Below are positions 20,501 to 26,954 of a DNA stretch of 64,000 bases, one piece after another. The stretch is from NCBI GenBank assembly GCA_017937065.1, contig JAGBEI010000009.1, forward strand, positions 35,431 through 99,430. Direction: 5' to 3'. Each line of letters starts with the position of its first letter. Position 1 is the first letter of the stretch. Origin of the DNA: Clostridia bacterium. Lineage in GTDB: Bacteria; Bacillota; Clostridia; Oscillospirales; QAKW01. The notes under the pieces were generated by a model. It was not told the DNA's origin and made no database searches. It saw only the letters and a program-made list of their open reading frames with translations. The position numbers and the translations under genes were made by a program.

Positions 20501-20964
20501 AGCCTGCTGCAACTCTTACAAGGGCAATGTTTGTGCAGATACTTGCAAATCTCAGCGGTATTGATACGTCAAACCGTGAGGTAAGCACACGGTTTACAGA
20601 TGTCCCTTCGGGCAAATGGTTTACTCCGGCTGTCAGCTGGGCGGCGGAAAACGGTATTGTAAACGGAGTCTCGCCGACGGAGTTTATGCCTTCAGAGCCG
20701 GTACAGCGGCAGCAGATTTGCGTAATGATTGTAAGATATGCAGAATATGCAGACATAACCCTTACATCTGACCTTGAAAAGGCGGAGTTTTACGACGATT
20801 CAGATATACAGGACTATGCAAGAGAGGCTGTATACACATGTCAGCGTGCGGGTATTGTAAACGGTATGGACGAACATATATTCGCACCGCGCGGCAATGC
20901 AACGCGTGCTCAGGTTGCAGCAATCGTAACAAGGTTTCATGAAAATTTTGTATCCGCTGAGTAA
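11599..20964 (+). CDS. Giant S-layer-anchored surface protein with beta-helix and SGNH-hydrolase modules
   Basis: A 3121-residue exported protein. Signal peptide: about residues 1-28. The body repeats a 520-550-residue unit opened by the motif Y-x-F-x-x-G-x-N-A-F near residues 185, 708, 1259, 1811 and (degenerate) 2329. Units 1, 3 and 4 continue into right-handed beta-helix, pectate-lyase-like sequence with many short N-rich strands. Unit 2 carries two SGNH domains: one at about 773-985 with GDAVTEG, lacking Ser and the D-x-x-H block, and one at about 1008-1215 with GDSLTYG, GVND and DTVHFNSDGY intact. A third SGNH domain, intact (GDSITQG, GTND, DALHPTAIGY), spans about 2385-2575. A FIVAR-like helical stretch (about 2693-2755), four short Cys-containing repeats (about 2757-2925) and three SLH domains (about 2936-3118) complete it. 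SLH domains imply anchoring to secondary wall polymer. Esterase action on host glycans is inference. ATG follows AAAGGAG. Confidence 0.85.
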   Translation: MKRLVSWLLCACMIISLLSTTGLSFSFAVSSDETELQNDMPEPIVTGADFESAAQSFYINTGEKTVSAIIKEGTEFSNPTFTVDRENITTSLYYDESCTQPAESVTYEQVSADGMKTYYLLLQGDGIADVKYKVVIISENAQLDFKSTFFDPTGTIKNTAALLLHSGSFAAGQRVTDTFNGMSYVFTVGVNAFSSISEARAANVKQLILTAGDYAGITIDGSVELYGPGYAVNPNVVPDDRTEQWQLSEKFADSAAVAKISGQIVISEAATPESEEGTEIIIKGVSIGSRIMDTYRKASAYKTDITIENCLLSFNSTGFVYRFANGNTDNTDASKPNIDSLTMKNCRYNFVKGDNGQRVFTENSPAHVTLDGLYFDNKFPTLGYPKWKDSVINGSYVVKNCYFGDYLRTPDERGNPKPTIIAPTGHSQYCSAEGRDTHLLFENNIVIDAASDKYNTSDFVFAAIYPDAFTDIIFRDNTFIDKNNYLSTPFVAASNTYAPMNKDYSDRIIFEGNRLIGYTPFITVNDETETLTRGSNNYYAPFTEDYALAQNGTALFGVLEGCDYYLDYAKTTLASQMDMVIDRKLAVVNNATREASLVIGEDEVYYSDIKTSDGLNRYNLYSDAACLQSISALNSEIVGNGTVVYAKTTNANGVSAVYKVYVSVGDVNAAEPVTVGKESIPSPYLFCEETENMPHGTKFTVSWEDTEYVFTAGVNAFASVSQIIAAHGTDSVPNVIMPGGVYNGDVIVTSSVNFYGENGSTVLTSEPDVTSPVKIACVGDAVTEGNGLSENERAEKSYPAQLESILAEKYGDGKYEVRNFGCDGATVNIQSNAESGSYNYWTYIYAVQYYMSLDYNPDVVIVMMGSNDTLGQAYSSPEMYKKQYQSLIDSYTQLPSHPAVVIAGSPAMSSGLRSQLLTETIIPMQKQVAADNGLIYIDTYTKTNEKLTDTSYFTGDLSDDMKCTEKGYGFIADIIAQGIAPMLSSNRSILKNGITVDPSQKTEETRKIKVACIGDSLTYGDKSDKGYPVFLQQMLDGGYEVRNFGECGAVACDMSTYNYSGGGTSWVYQETLRYKYSMEWKPDIVILMLGVNDAGAHLTNFHSVNWDGGAGSSAAAEFEKDYKALVERYQGSGAQVYCVNCPSGKIEADRDATSVKISCVNPIIERVAGQTGCNLIDIYSETKNWEDSIYTDTVHFNSDGYKKTADFIFSKIFSDFSDSYNDKYGEISKNAVILDAESDGALATGTKVKYSWEGSTYTFTWGVNAFRSIDDIIVYANENGIFDIQVLIPENNLKTEDNKYFFITADVTNIKSIEVYGQNRLIDPNDKSASYSDASADWTLSPQWDKYSVSGGTSSVGSVIISSKNLAGRLEFKGITMRDIFYDRSRTAGTAEDPRNLSVVFENSIADFTALSNYAGFLFDCKSPRAANTGSDYGYNDFLTVKNFRVEHYFYKSASNNRIVNTGNMNNMIFDGFYFNEDNNLYPGNNVRFALSQFGYVASTAASAQTGSVIFSGCNFRNAESLRLTINGYTDNAADKGVTEKVVFDNNIVYNCSKAAMGVNFQPSYITSLSICGNIFINTVSAQPVVGSTTASNDVDYVEKIGYTARDNTFVLSDITSTRYLKFGTGTTADSTGTYLAEASDNYTEAIMGVEPNFGKADYYYVDFARNVKNTDFALTSAYFGDKIENVEINGDTVSANGTNGQVVDTLEFACVNPLISADVYADEQCTEKLDKLTLSERDSADIYYIKLSYKDYSGAVFKLKFNLGEAKSFAEAYEDKNGIIKNTAVLYAPGASGKNAGDKLNAVWNDIQYVFVYGENAFATLEEIRDKFGAAPVQIILPAGSYGRLDIYGSWSIFGESFAVNPNGRGDQNLDSSWSEYGETIIDNADVVIDASATPGTEGGTDILISGVRLTGRFVDTNRNESAYATNITLKNIVYDRCFLTGGEREFNLQNANSMSSSDTAVNSDSFNIENMFYIGTNASGDHALFEDTVAPFVTIDGFVCADNTPSFGNFTVSKTARKVEFTLKNSYFYGCKSSAALNDNLISFVGHNSDVSSEQRSTFDTRLNVENNKFINCGNESEYNGQTLRTVIELYPQSFNSINFVSNEFVSTRDFNYLFVTAKSDTFSVNHGDYSDRVTFKDNRVIGIMATFFLNEDTVVDHSDNYFATYTSDYKTAANGDIPSDYKADVYLDYAMTVKRSDMAPVVSNICGFTVDNETFSAYGYASRDFTPMPGEGCELYADKNCTSELKIIDVNVGQATTAYIKVTRGNISKVYTLYVMGVKDLADIEYAKVSPQTVGGIENPAVYYPTLYGAPDGITLYTYYDNICYGFVTGENVVTSTANMALYSNELLVPDDIFEINFSIVAGIKLHSKNANISGVEVRKLKIACIGDSITQGVGAGSTADYPSYLQKYLGSEEYIVQNFGKGSATVQSDERGYMVFAKQQHEESLAFEPDVVICALGTNDSRYNIWTSNSSFIDTYIDIIDTYRALDSKPAIYITTTLQRADDLMNNERVEKNTIYLDEYIAKMVGGRIIDTHDEMRQYTNDTSYFADALHPTAIGYEKMANYIGSCIAANMNSLSQTGITLDGLNITGSVTSDAVEFPLAVCNADIRVGALGRAKILCSEITELIIDNTTLSDGSTVSTELDLGRFIDFGDGFTVENESSLVIGKSGEYKIISADGQTVPLIVNLKPDSSVLKELINKALGYSNDDNLYCAQSFNNLLDAVFLAEQKLENASQSELGSLAAMLQSAIDSLKMHDWDEGNIAVAPTCKSEGVIVYICKNDPTEMSVEIVPADPDAHVWDDGSITKPPSCTEDGEITYICEKDESHTKTDTVGALGHDRDDGEITKRPTCTSEGEITYRCKRDGCDVTEIKIIPADPNAHEWGEYVYNNDATYESDGTETAKCIRCDVTDTRTADGTRLEEPPETEIIDSSKQFSDVKEGRWYKKYIDYAATYKLMNGMTSSRFEPAATLTRAMFVQILANLSGIDTSNREVSTRFTDVPSGKWFTPAVSWAAENGIVNGVSPTEFMPSEPVQRQQICVMIVRYAEYADITLTSDLEKAEFYDDSDIQDYAREAVYTCQRAGIVNGMDEHIFAPRGNATRAQVAAIVTRFHENFVSAE

Positions 20965-20986
20965 TATTTAATATATAAACAAGCGT

Positions 20987-21017
20987 AAAAAGGACCGGGC
21001 TTTTCCGATCCTTTTTA
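20987..21017 (+). terminator. Terminator after the giant surface-protein gene
   Basis: AAAAGGACCGG, loop GCTTTT, CCGATCCTTTT (one C-A mismatch) followed by T, 23 bases after the stop codon. The GH95 gene starts 53 bases further on, so read-through may still feed it. Confidence 0.65.
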
Positions 21018-21069
21018 TGCGCGTTGCGGAGGCTATAAATTTTAATTAAAATAACAGAGAGGTCAATAA

Positions 21070-23364
21070 ATGGAAAAACTGTTTTATTTGCAGCCCGCAA
21101 AAAAATTCGACGAGGCTTTGCCGCTCGGAAACGGGCACATCGGCGCCATGCTGTACGGAGGGGTGACGGAGGACGTATATTCTCTCAATGATGACACGCT
21201 GTGGTCAGGCTATCCCAGGGACAGAATTAATCCTATGGCGTCGTCGTATATGGATGAGGTGAAAAAGCTTGTATTTGAAGATAAGCTCATGCAGGCGCAA
21301 AACCTTGCCGAGCAGCACATGTACGGCAGCTGGGGGCAGAGCTACATGCCTGCGGGAAGGCTTACCGTTTCAACAGGGCACGGCGAATTTTCCGATTATA
21401 AAAGAACACTGTCACTTGATGAGGCAGTGCATACGGTGGAATACAGCACGCGGGAGCTTTTTTATAAAAGAGAGGCGTTTATAAGCTTCCCCGATGACGT
21501 AATGTGTATACGTTACAGCAGTGACAGTGCGGATTTATCGCTGCAAATAGGTCTTGACAGCAAATTAAAATTTGATACCTTCTGTGAAAACGATATGCTG
21601 TTTTTGGAGGGTGAGGCGCCCGGAGACGGCGTGCCGAGTTATATAAAATCAAAGGAAAAAGCGCGTTACAGCGATATCCCGGCTCTGCGCGCAATGACGT
21701 ATACGATTGCTGCAGAGGTTAGGGTGCAGGGCGGCAAAACAGTCTGCCGTGACAATAAAATTTTTGTCAGCAACGCCCGTGCTGTCGAAATTTATGTTAC
21801 AGTCCGTACAAGCTTTTCGGGATATAACAGGCATCCGTATCTGGAGGGGATTAATCATAGGGAAAAATGCCTTGACGTAATGAAAAATATCCGCGGCATG
21901 TCGTTTGACGAAATTAAAAGGCGGCATACCGACGATTACGGTAAATTGTATAATCGGCTTGAGCTGAATTTGGGCGACGGATTTGACAATGTGCCGAGTG
22001 ACCGAAGATTAAACGGTTTCAGTCAGAACAAAAACGATTTATCGCTTTATAAATTAATGTACCAGTACGGACGCTATCTTCTGATAAGCTGTTCGCGTCC
22101 CGGAACGCAGCCGGCGAATTTGCAGGGGATATGGAATGAAGAGCCGGCAGCCGCGTGGAGCTGTAACTATACAACGAATATAAATGTGCAGATGAATTAC
22201 TGGGGCGCTCTCGGTGCTAATTTGGCTGAATGCTGTCAGCCGCTTCATCAAATGATTTATGAGCTGAAGGAAAGCGGAACGCAGACGGCAAGGGAGCATT
22301 ACTCGGCAAGCGGCTTTTGCGCTCATCACAACGTTGACCTGTGGCGTATTTCAACGCCTATGGGAGCTTGGGGACGCAATACGACCAAATATGCTTATTT
22401 CCCACTTGCGGGCGCGTGGCTTACGCGCCATCTGTTTGAATATTATTCATATACTCTTGATAAGGAGTTTTTGGGCGGCAGCGCTTATGATGCAATCAAG
22501 GCGTCTGCACAGTTCTGCGACGACATGCTTGTTGAGGATGAAAGCGGAAAGCTGATATTCAGTCCTGCAACATCGTCTGAAAACATGTTTGTCCATAACG
22601 GTGAAAAATGTTCACTGAGCAAATCCTCTGCGATGTTTCAGTCTATTGTCAGAGACGCCTTTGAAATCTTTATAAAATGCTCCGAAATTCTTGAAAGGGA
22701 CACCGAATATGCGGATTACATTTCAAAACGTCTTGAACGGACGGCGTGGCTTGAATTAGGCTCTAAGGGGCAGATTTTGGAGTGGGACAGAGAGTATGAG
22801 GAGGCTGACCCTCATCACCGGCATTTGTCTTTCCTCTATGCGCTGTATCCCGCGAAAATGATACACACAAAACAGCTGGCGCAGGCATGCAGACGCTCTC
22901 TTGAGCTGCGCGGCGATGCGGGCACGGGCTGGAGCTGCGCCTGGAAAATATGTATGTGGGCGATGCTCGGTGACGGTAACCGCGCGCTGTCCCTGCTGAA
23001 CCGTCTTATGAGCCCGGTAGATGAAAGACCGGAAAATTACAATTACAGAGGGGGTACCTATCCCAACTTATTGAATGCATGTCCTCCGCTTCAGATTGAC
23101 GGCAGTCTGGGGCTTGTGGCGGGTATAAACGAGATGCTTGCCCGGTGTGATAATGACAGGCTCGTTTTGCTGCCCGCTTTGCCCGATATGTGGAGCACGG
23201 GATCTGTCAGGGGGCTTAAAGTCAGCGGAGGGTATACCGTCGATATGACATGGAAAGACGGAAATCTTACAGCAGTTCATATTGATTCGGTCACAGGAAA
23301 AATGCCCGAAATTATTTATGAAGGAAGAAACTTAGACTATGACAAATTTATCGGACAGCAGTGA
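21070..23364 (+). CDS. Glycoside hydrolase family 95 (alpha-L-fucosidase), cytoplasmic
   Basis: A 764-residue inverting fucosidase-family enzyme, expected to release L-fucose from Fuc-alpha-1,2-Gal ends (some GH95 members act on alpha-L-galactosides). N-terminal beta domain: PAKKFDEALPLGNGHIGAML and LNDDTLWSGYPRD. In the (alpha/alpha)6 barrel, the conserved Asn pair is in TTNINVQMNYW (about residue 366), the general acid Glu is in SPATSSENMF (about 503), and the conserved Asp is in MWAMLGDGNRA (about 633). No signal peptide is visible, so it works on imported oligosaccharides. The start follows AGAGAGG. Its 3' end overlaps the GH36-like gene by 26 bases, so the two are co-translated. It is family-typical in length and all key residues are present. 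Confidence 0.92.
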   Translation: MEKLFYLQPAKKFDEALPLGNGHIGAMLYGGVTEDVYSLNDDTLWSGYPRDRINPMASSYMDEVKKLVFEDKLMQAQNLAEQHMYGSWGQSYMPAGRLTVSTGHGEFSDYKRTLSLDEAVHTVEYSTRELFYKREAFISFPDDVMCIRYSSDSADLSLQIGLDSKLKFDTFCENDMLFLEGEAPGDGVPSYIKSKEKARYSDIPALRAMTYTIAAEVRVQGGKTVCRDNKIFVSNARAVEIYVTVRTSFSGYNRHPYLEGINHREKCLDVMKNIRGMSFDEIKRRHTDDYGKLYNRLELNLGDGFDNVPSDRRLNGFSQNKNDLSLYKLMYQYGRYLLISCSRPGTQPANLQGIWNEEPAAAWSCNYTTNINVQMNYWGALGANLAECCQPLHQMIYELKESGTQTAREHYSASGFCAHHNVDLWRISTPMGAWGRNTTKYAYFPLAGAWLTRHLFEYYSYTLDKEFLGGSAYDAIKASAQFCDDMLVEDESGKLIFSPATSSENMFVHNGEKCSLSKSSAMFQSIVRDAFEIFIKCSEILERDTEYADYISKRLERTAWLELGSKGQILEWDREYEEADPHHRHLSFLYALYPAKMIHTKQLAQACRRSLELRGDAGTGWSCAWKICMWAMLGDGNRALSLLNRLMSPVDERPENYNYRGGTYPNLLNACPPLQIDGSLGLVAGINEMLARCDNDRLVLLPALPDMWSTGSVRGLKVSGGYTVDMTWKDGNLTAVHIDSVTGKMPEIIYEGRNLDYDKFIGQQ

Positions 23365-25072
23365 TAATATTTATCGAATATGCAAAGGCAAAGCGGACGC
23401 GGACACGGAGCTGTTTCTTGAAAACCTCACTGACAGTACAATAATGCCGGGCGAGGTCTGCGTTGCGTCTTTTACCAATACATATAACGGCGGCAGCAAA
23501 ATATACGGAGAGGGCTTTACAATGCTCAGTCAGTATGCGGGGACATTGGACGAACCGAGGTGTATGACAAAATACGATGATTTCCGTCATTATAAATTAA
23601 ATAAAAATGACGGATATAACGCGGTTTACAATCTGTTGGTTGTTGAAAACAATGATAATGCCGATATCTATGCCTTTTCATCGTGCAGGCGTTTTTCCGG
23701 GAGGATTGAGTGGAACAGCGATGAGATAAAGATGATACTCAATCTGGAAAATATATGTGTAAAGCCTCATGAGCGCGTGCGTCTTGAAAATATTCTTGTT
23801 TTGAATGATGTTGACGGCAGTGCAGGCATGAATTTGCTGTCGGACTGTCTTGTGAAAAACCATAGCGTACCGCAGCCGTCGTCTGATATCACGGGGTGGT
23901 GCTCATGGCTGTGCTTCGGTCCCGATGTTACGGCAGATGATATAGACGCCAACATTCTTGCCATAAACCGACATATACCGGAGCTTAAATATATCCAGAT
24001 TGACGACGGTTTTCAGGCGCATATGGGCGATTGGCTTACGGTCTCAGAGGCTTTCGGGAGCATGGAGGACACACTTGAGAGCATCAGAAAACGGGGAGCG
24101 GAGCCTGCAATTTGGGCAGCACCCTTTATAGCTGACAGGGACTCTGCGCTTTTGGCAGAGCATCCCGAATATTTCGTGCGTGACAGCGACGGCAGACCTC
24201 TTGCCTCTGATAAGTTTACCTTCGGCGGCTGGAGGTGCGCGCCGTGGTATATTCTTGACGGCTCAAACCCCAGGGCTTGCGCATATCTTGAATATGTATT
24301 CCGTACAATGCGTGAAAAATGGGGGATAAAGTACTTTAAGCTCGACGCCAACTGCTGGGGTGCGTTTTCTGCCGGGGTAAGATACAATAAAAGCTGTACA
24401 TCGGTTGAGTCCTACCGTCTCGGAATGGAGGCGATAAGGCGCGGGGCGGGAGATGATGCGGTTATTCTCGGATGCAACGCGCCGATGTGGCAGTCGGTGG
24501 GCGTTGTAAATTCAATGCGTGTGTCGGGCGATATGTGCCGGCAGTGGAAAGCTGTCAGAATGCTCGGACAGGAGATTTGCGCCAGGACATGGACGAATAG
24601 GCTTTGGTGCGTAGACCCGGATGTTATAACCCTCAAAAATCAGACGATTGCCCAGCTGATGCCTGACGGAACAAAATCCGAATGTCTAAAGGACGGACTG
24701 ACGGAAAATGAAATTGAGTATCATAAATGTGCCGTTTTCGCCGCAGGCGGATTTATTCTTGCGGGTGATGACCTCAGCAGATATGATAAAGCGGATTTTG
24801 ATACGCTCAAAATTTTTCTTGACGAAAAGCATACGCCGGCGGTATTCAGCCCTCTTGATTTTTCCGTGGGCTACATGAACGGTGACGGATGCAGCTATGC
24901 GGTGGCGCTGAATCCGAACGACAGTCAGCGCACCGAAATTGTCAGATGCGCACGGAAGGCTTGCGCGTATGATGTGTTTGCAAAACACAGTATGGGAGAG
25001 TGCAGTGACAGCATTGAAATTACAATACAGCCGCACAGCGCAAGACTTATAAAATTTATTTCAGGGGAATAA
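23339..25072 (+). CDS. GH36-family alpha-galactosidase-like enzyme
   Basis: A 577-residue retaining glycosidase related to GH36 (clan GH-D), predicted to remove terminal alpha-galactose, though alpha-N-acetylgalactosaminidase activity is possible. Barrel signs: DITGWCSWLCFG, LKYIQIDDGFQ, PAIWAAPFIAD. The nucleophile Asp is in KYFKLDANCWG (about residue 335) and the acid/base Asp in MRVSGDMCRQW (about 398), spaced as in known members. It is shorter than classical GH36 (about 700+), having a reduced N-terminal beta domain. No signal peptide. The start lies inside the GH95 gene; a HAD phosphatase gene follows after 3 bases, forming one operon. Confidence 0.85.
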   Translation: MTNLSDSSDNIYRICKGKADADTELFLENLTDSTIMPGEVCVASFTNTYNGGSKIYGEGFTMLSQYAGTLDEPRCMTKYDDFRHYKLNKNDGYNAVYNLLVVENNDNADIYAFSSCRRFSGRIEWNSDEIKMILNLENICVKPHERVRLENILVLNDVDGSAGMNLLSDCLVKNHSVPQPSSDITGWCSWLCFGPDVTADDIDANILAINRHIPELKYIQIDDGFQAHMGDWLTVSEAFGSMEDTLESIRKRGAEPAIWAAPFIADRDSALLAEHPEYFVRDSDGRPLASDKFTFGGWRCAPWYILDGSNPRACAYLEYVFRTMREKWGIKYFKLDANCWGAFSAGVRYNKSCTSVESYRLGMEAIRRGAGDDAVILGCNAPMWQSVGVVNSMRVSGDMCRQWKAVRMLGQEICARTWTNRLWCVDPDVITLKNQTIAQLMPDGTKSECLKDGLTENEIEYHKCAVFAAGGFILAGDDLSRYDKADFDTLKIFLDEKHTPAVFSPLDFSVGYMNGDGCSYAVALNPNDSQRTEIVRCARKACAYDVFAKHSMGECSDSIEITIQPHSARLIKFISGE

Positions 25073-25075
25073 GCT

Positions 25076-25675
25076 ATGATAAGAAATATTGTATTTGATA
25101 TGGGAAATGTACTGGTGCGGTACAATACGGATTTTTATCTGCGCGGCTATTCCGAAGATGAAAAAACACTTCTGAACAGGCAGATATACCTGTCGGTTGA
25201 CTGGCTGCGGCTGGACCGCGGAGAGCTTACAGAGGCGGAGCTTATATCAAAGATTAAAAAAAGCCTTCCCGATGCTCTTTGCGGTGATGCTCAAAGACTG
25301 GTTAAATGGTATGAGCAGTCCGAGCCGATTGACGGAATGGAAAAGCTCATAAGGGATTTACATGAATACGGATATAAGATATATCTTTTGTCCAATACCA
25401 GCCTTGAGTTTCACAGTTTTCGTGAAAAAATTCCGGCTCTGAAATATTTTGACGGCGAGTTTATTTCAGCAGACTGCGGATTGCTCAAGCCCGATGAGAG
25501 GATATATCGTATGTTTTGTGAACATTTTTCTCTCACTCCGAATGAATGTGTGTTTATTGACGATTCACCTGCAAATATTGAAAGTGCGGCGCGGGTCGGT
25601 TTAAACGGAATTGTATTTTATTCAGATGTCGCGCTGCTGCGGGAGCAATTAATTGAAAAGTGTATTTTGCCGTAA
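25076..25675 (+). CDS. HAD-superfamily hydrolase (YihX-like phosphatase)
   Basis: A 199-residue cytoplasmic phosphatase of HAD subfamily IA. Motif I is NIVFDMGNVLVRY, in which the second catalytic Asp is replaced by N (DMGN), as in the YihX/epoxide-hydrolase N-terminal-domain group. Motif II is LLSNTS, motif III Lys in LKPDERIY, and motif IV FIDDSPAN. YihX-type enzymes dephosphorylate glucose-1-phosphate and related sugar phosphates; the real substrate is unknown. It directly follows the glycosidase genes and precedes a strong terminator, so it is probably part of the glycan operon. Confidence 0.85.
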   Translation: MIRNIVFDMGNVLVRYNTDFYLRGYSEDEKTLLNRQIYLSVDWLRLDRGELTEAELISKIKKSLPDALCGDAQRLVKWYEQSEPIDGMEKLIRDLHEYGYKIYLLSNTSLEFHSFREKIPALKYFDGEFISADCGLLKPDERIYRMFCEHFSLTPNECVFIDDSPANIESAARVGLNGIVFYSDVALLREQLIEKCILP

Positions 25676-25676
25676 C

Positions 25677-25722
25677 AAAAAGCACAACACGGATGCATAA
25701 AACATCTGTGTTGTGCTTTTGT
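25677..25722 (+). terminator. Terminator closing the glycosidase operon
   Basis: Long stem AAAAGCACAACAC...GTGTTGTGCTTTT with extra pairing GGATG/CATCT and loop CATAAAA, starting right after the HAD gene stop codon. Confidence 0.85.
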
Positions 25723-25738
25723 TTAACGGATAAAAGGC

Positions 25739-26142
25739 TTACAGTGATATCCTTGCGGCAAAACCGCCGAAGAGACAAATCATAGCAATATTTATCCTTT
25801 TCGATTTTACCGCTGAAATGCCGCAATTTTTCAGATATTTTAAAATGTTTTTAAAGGCTTTTTTCCCCAAACCTTTATTTTGAAACCTGTAATCAATCAT
25901 ATATCGGCATATTGTCGCTGTCTGCGGCTCTGAATCAGTACGCTTATACATAAAAACCCGATTAATCTTTTATCATTATAAATAGCCTTCGGATACATTT
26001 CGGGAAAATACTTTGCCTCTGCAATGGAGATTGCATTGCAGCAAAAATACTTCTCCATAATTGTGCCGATTCCGTTTTTGTTTGTGGTTAATTCACATAC
26101 TTCAAAAATATTTTGCGTGTCGATTCCTTTTATGTAAATCAT
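25739..26142 (-). pseudogene. Decayed GNAT acetyltransferase
   Basis: Remains of a GNAT-family N-acetyltransferase in two frames. The first part starts MIYIKGIDTQNIFEVCELTT and reads to RLIGF; the second resumes as MYKRTDSEPQTATICRYMID and contains the acetyl-CoA loop RFQNKGLGKKAF. A single missing base in the A-run 25952-25956 (5 A on the plus strand where 6 would restore the frame) separates them. The last about 30 residues after LKYLKNCGI do not match the family's usual end and are truncated. A sequencing error could explain the first fault but not the 3' loss. Intact relatives are about 150-160 residues, often described as spermidine/spermine acetyltransferase-like. Confidence 0.75.
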
Positions 26143-26226
26143 TTTTAATTTCTGTTTTTTCCAGTGCTGTTTGGTGCGGGTGTCGTGCTGCGGCATTAAG
26201 AGTGTAAAAAACGTGTATAGAAATAT

Positions 26227-26254
26227 AAAATCCTTAGCAATAGCTAAGGATTTT
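26227..26254 (-). terminator. Terminator of the tRNA operon
   Basis: Perfect 12-bp stem AAAATCCTTAGC / GCTAAGGATTTT with a 4-base loop, just downstream of tRNA-Pro on the minus strand. Confidence 0.85.
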
Positions 26255-26261
26255 AATAATT

Positions 26262-26337
26262 TGGTCGGAGTGACAAGACTTGAACTTGCGGCCCCTAGAC
26301 CCCCAGTCTAGTGCGCTACCAACTGCGCCACACCCCG
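26262..26337 (-). tRNA. tRNA-Pro(GGG)
   Basis: Minus strand. Acceptor CGGGGTG pairs with CACTCCG (one G-U); anticodon loop CTGGGGG between CTAGA and TCTAG gives anticodon GGG; T-loop TTCAAGT; CCA is encoded. Last of six tRNAs. Confidence 0.92.
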
Positions 26338-26398
26338 AAATGTGTTTAATATATTATACATACATTGACCTTGCAAGTCAATATACAATGAAAAATAA

Positions 26399-26475
26399 TG
26401 GTGAAGACGAGTGGACTTGAACCACCGACCCCCTGCATGTCAAGCAGGTACTCTAACCAGCTGAGCTACGCCTTC
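26399..26475 (-). tRNA. tRNA-Val(GAC)
   Basis: Minus strand. Acceptor GAAGGCG pairs with CGTCTTC; anticodon loop TTGACAT between CCTGC and GCAGG gives anticodon GAC, decoding GUC/GUU. It is easily misread as Asp, whose anticodon would be GTC. CCA encoded. Confidence 0.88.
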
Positions 26476-26510
26476 ATAGAAAGCACCGTTATCCGCCGTT
26501 TCATAAAATT

Positions 26511-26585
26511 TGGCTGGGATGGCTGGATTCGGACCAGCGAATGACGGAGTCAAAGTCCGTTGCCTTACCGCTTGGCTACACCCCA
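26511..26585 (-). tRNA. tRNA-Gln(TTG)
   Basis: Minus strand. Acceptor TGGGGTG pairs with CATCCCA; anticodon loop CTTTGAC between ACGGA and TCCGT gives anticodon TTG. CCA encoded. Confidence 0.93.
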
Positions 26586-26640
26586 ATATTCACTGACAAA
26601 CGGTACGGCATACGACCGCTCCGAAATTTAATAAAAAAAG

Positions 26641-26717
26641 TGGGGTGGATGATGGGACTCAAACCCACGACCTCCAGAGCCACAATCTGGCGCTCTAATC
26701 AACTGAACTACATCCAC
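26641..26717 (-). tRNA. tRNA-His(GTG)
   Basis: Minus strand. Acceptor GTGGATG pairs with CATCCAC; anticodon loop TTGTGGC between CCAGA and TCTGG gives GTG. The G at 26718 can serve as the His-specific G-1 opposite discriminator C. CCA encoded. Confidence 0.93.
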
Positions 26718-26747
26718 CATATGAGAGATTTTGCCGTAAATTCAAAG

Positions 26748-26824
<77 letters not shown>

Positions 26825-26830
26825 AAAAAA

Positions 26831-26904
26831 TGGAGCGGGTGATGGGAATCGAACCCACGTTATCAGCTTGGAAGGCTGGAGTTCTACCATTGAACCACAC
26901 CCGC
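26831..26904 (-). tRNA. tRNA-Gly(TCC)
   Basis: Minus strand, first tRNA of the operon, 6 bases upstream of tRNA-Arg. Acceptor GCGGGTG pairs with CACCCGC; anticodon loop CTTCCAA gives TCC. The outermost anticodon-stem pair is C-A instead of C-G. CCA encoded. Confidence 0.92.
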
Positions 26905-26925
26905 ATATTCATTTGCCGCCTAAAT

Positions 26926-26954
26926 ATGTTAGCATAAGTTTTATTTGTTGTCAA
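26926..26954 (-). promoter_or_regulatory. Promoter of the tRNA operon
   Basis: Minus strand: TTGACA, 17 bases, TAACAT, about 22 bases before tRNA-Gly. The -35 box lies inside the 3' end of the DNA glycosylase gene, so the tRNAs can be transcribed independently of it. Confidence 0.6.

Noticed and set aside
25739..26196. Two separate small genes at the GNAT site
   Set aside because: The two frames join into one GNAT sequence across a one-base loss; the extra upstream codons to 26196 look like non-coding sequence.
26399..26475. Reading this tRNA as Asp
   Set aside because: The anticodon loop is TTGACAT, giving GAC (Val); Asp would need GTC.
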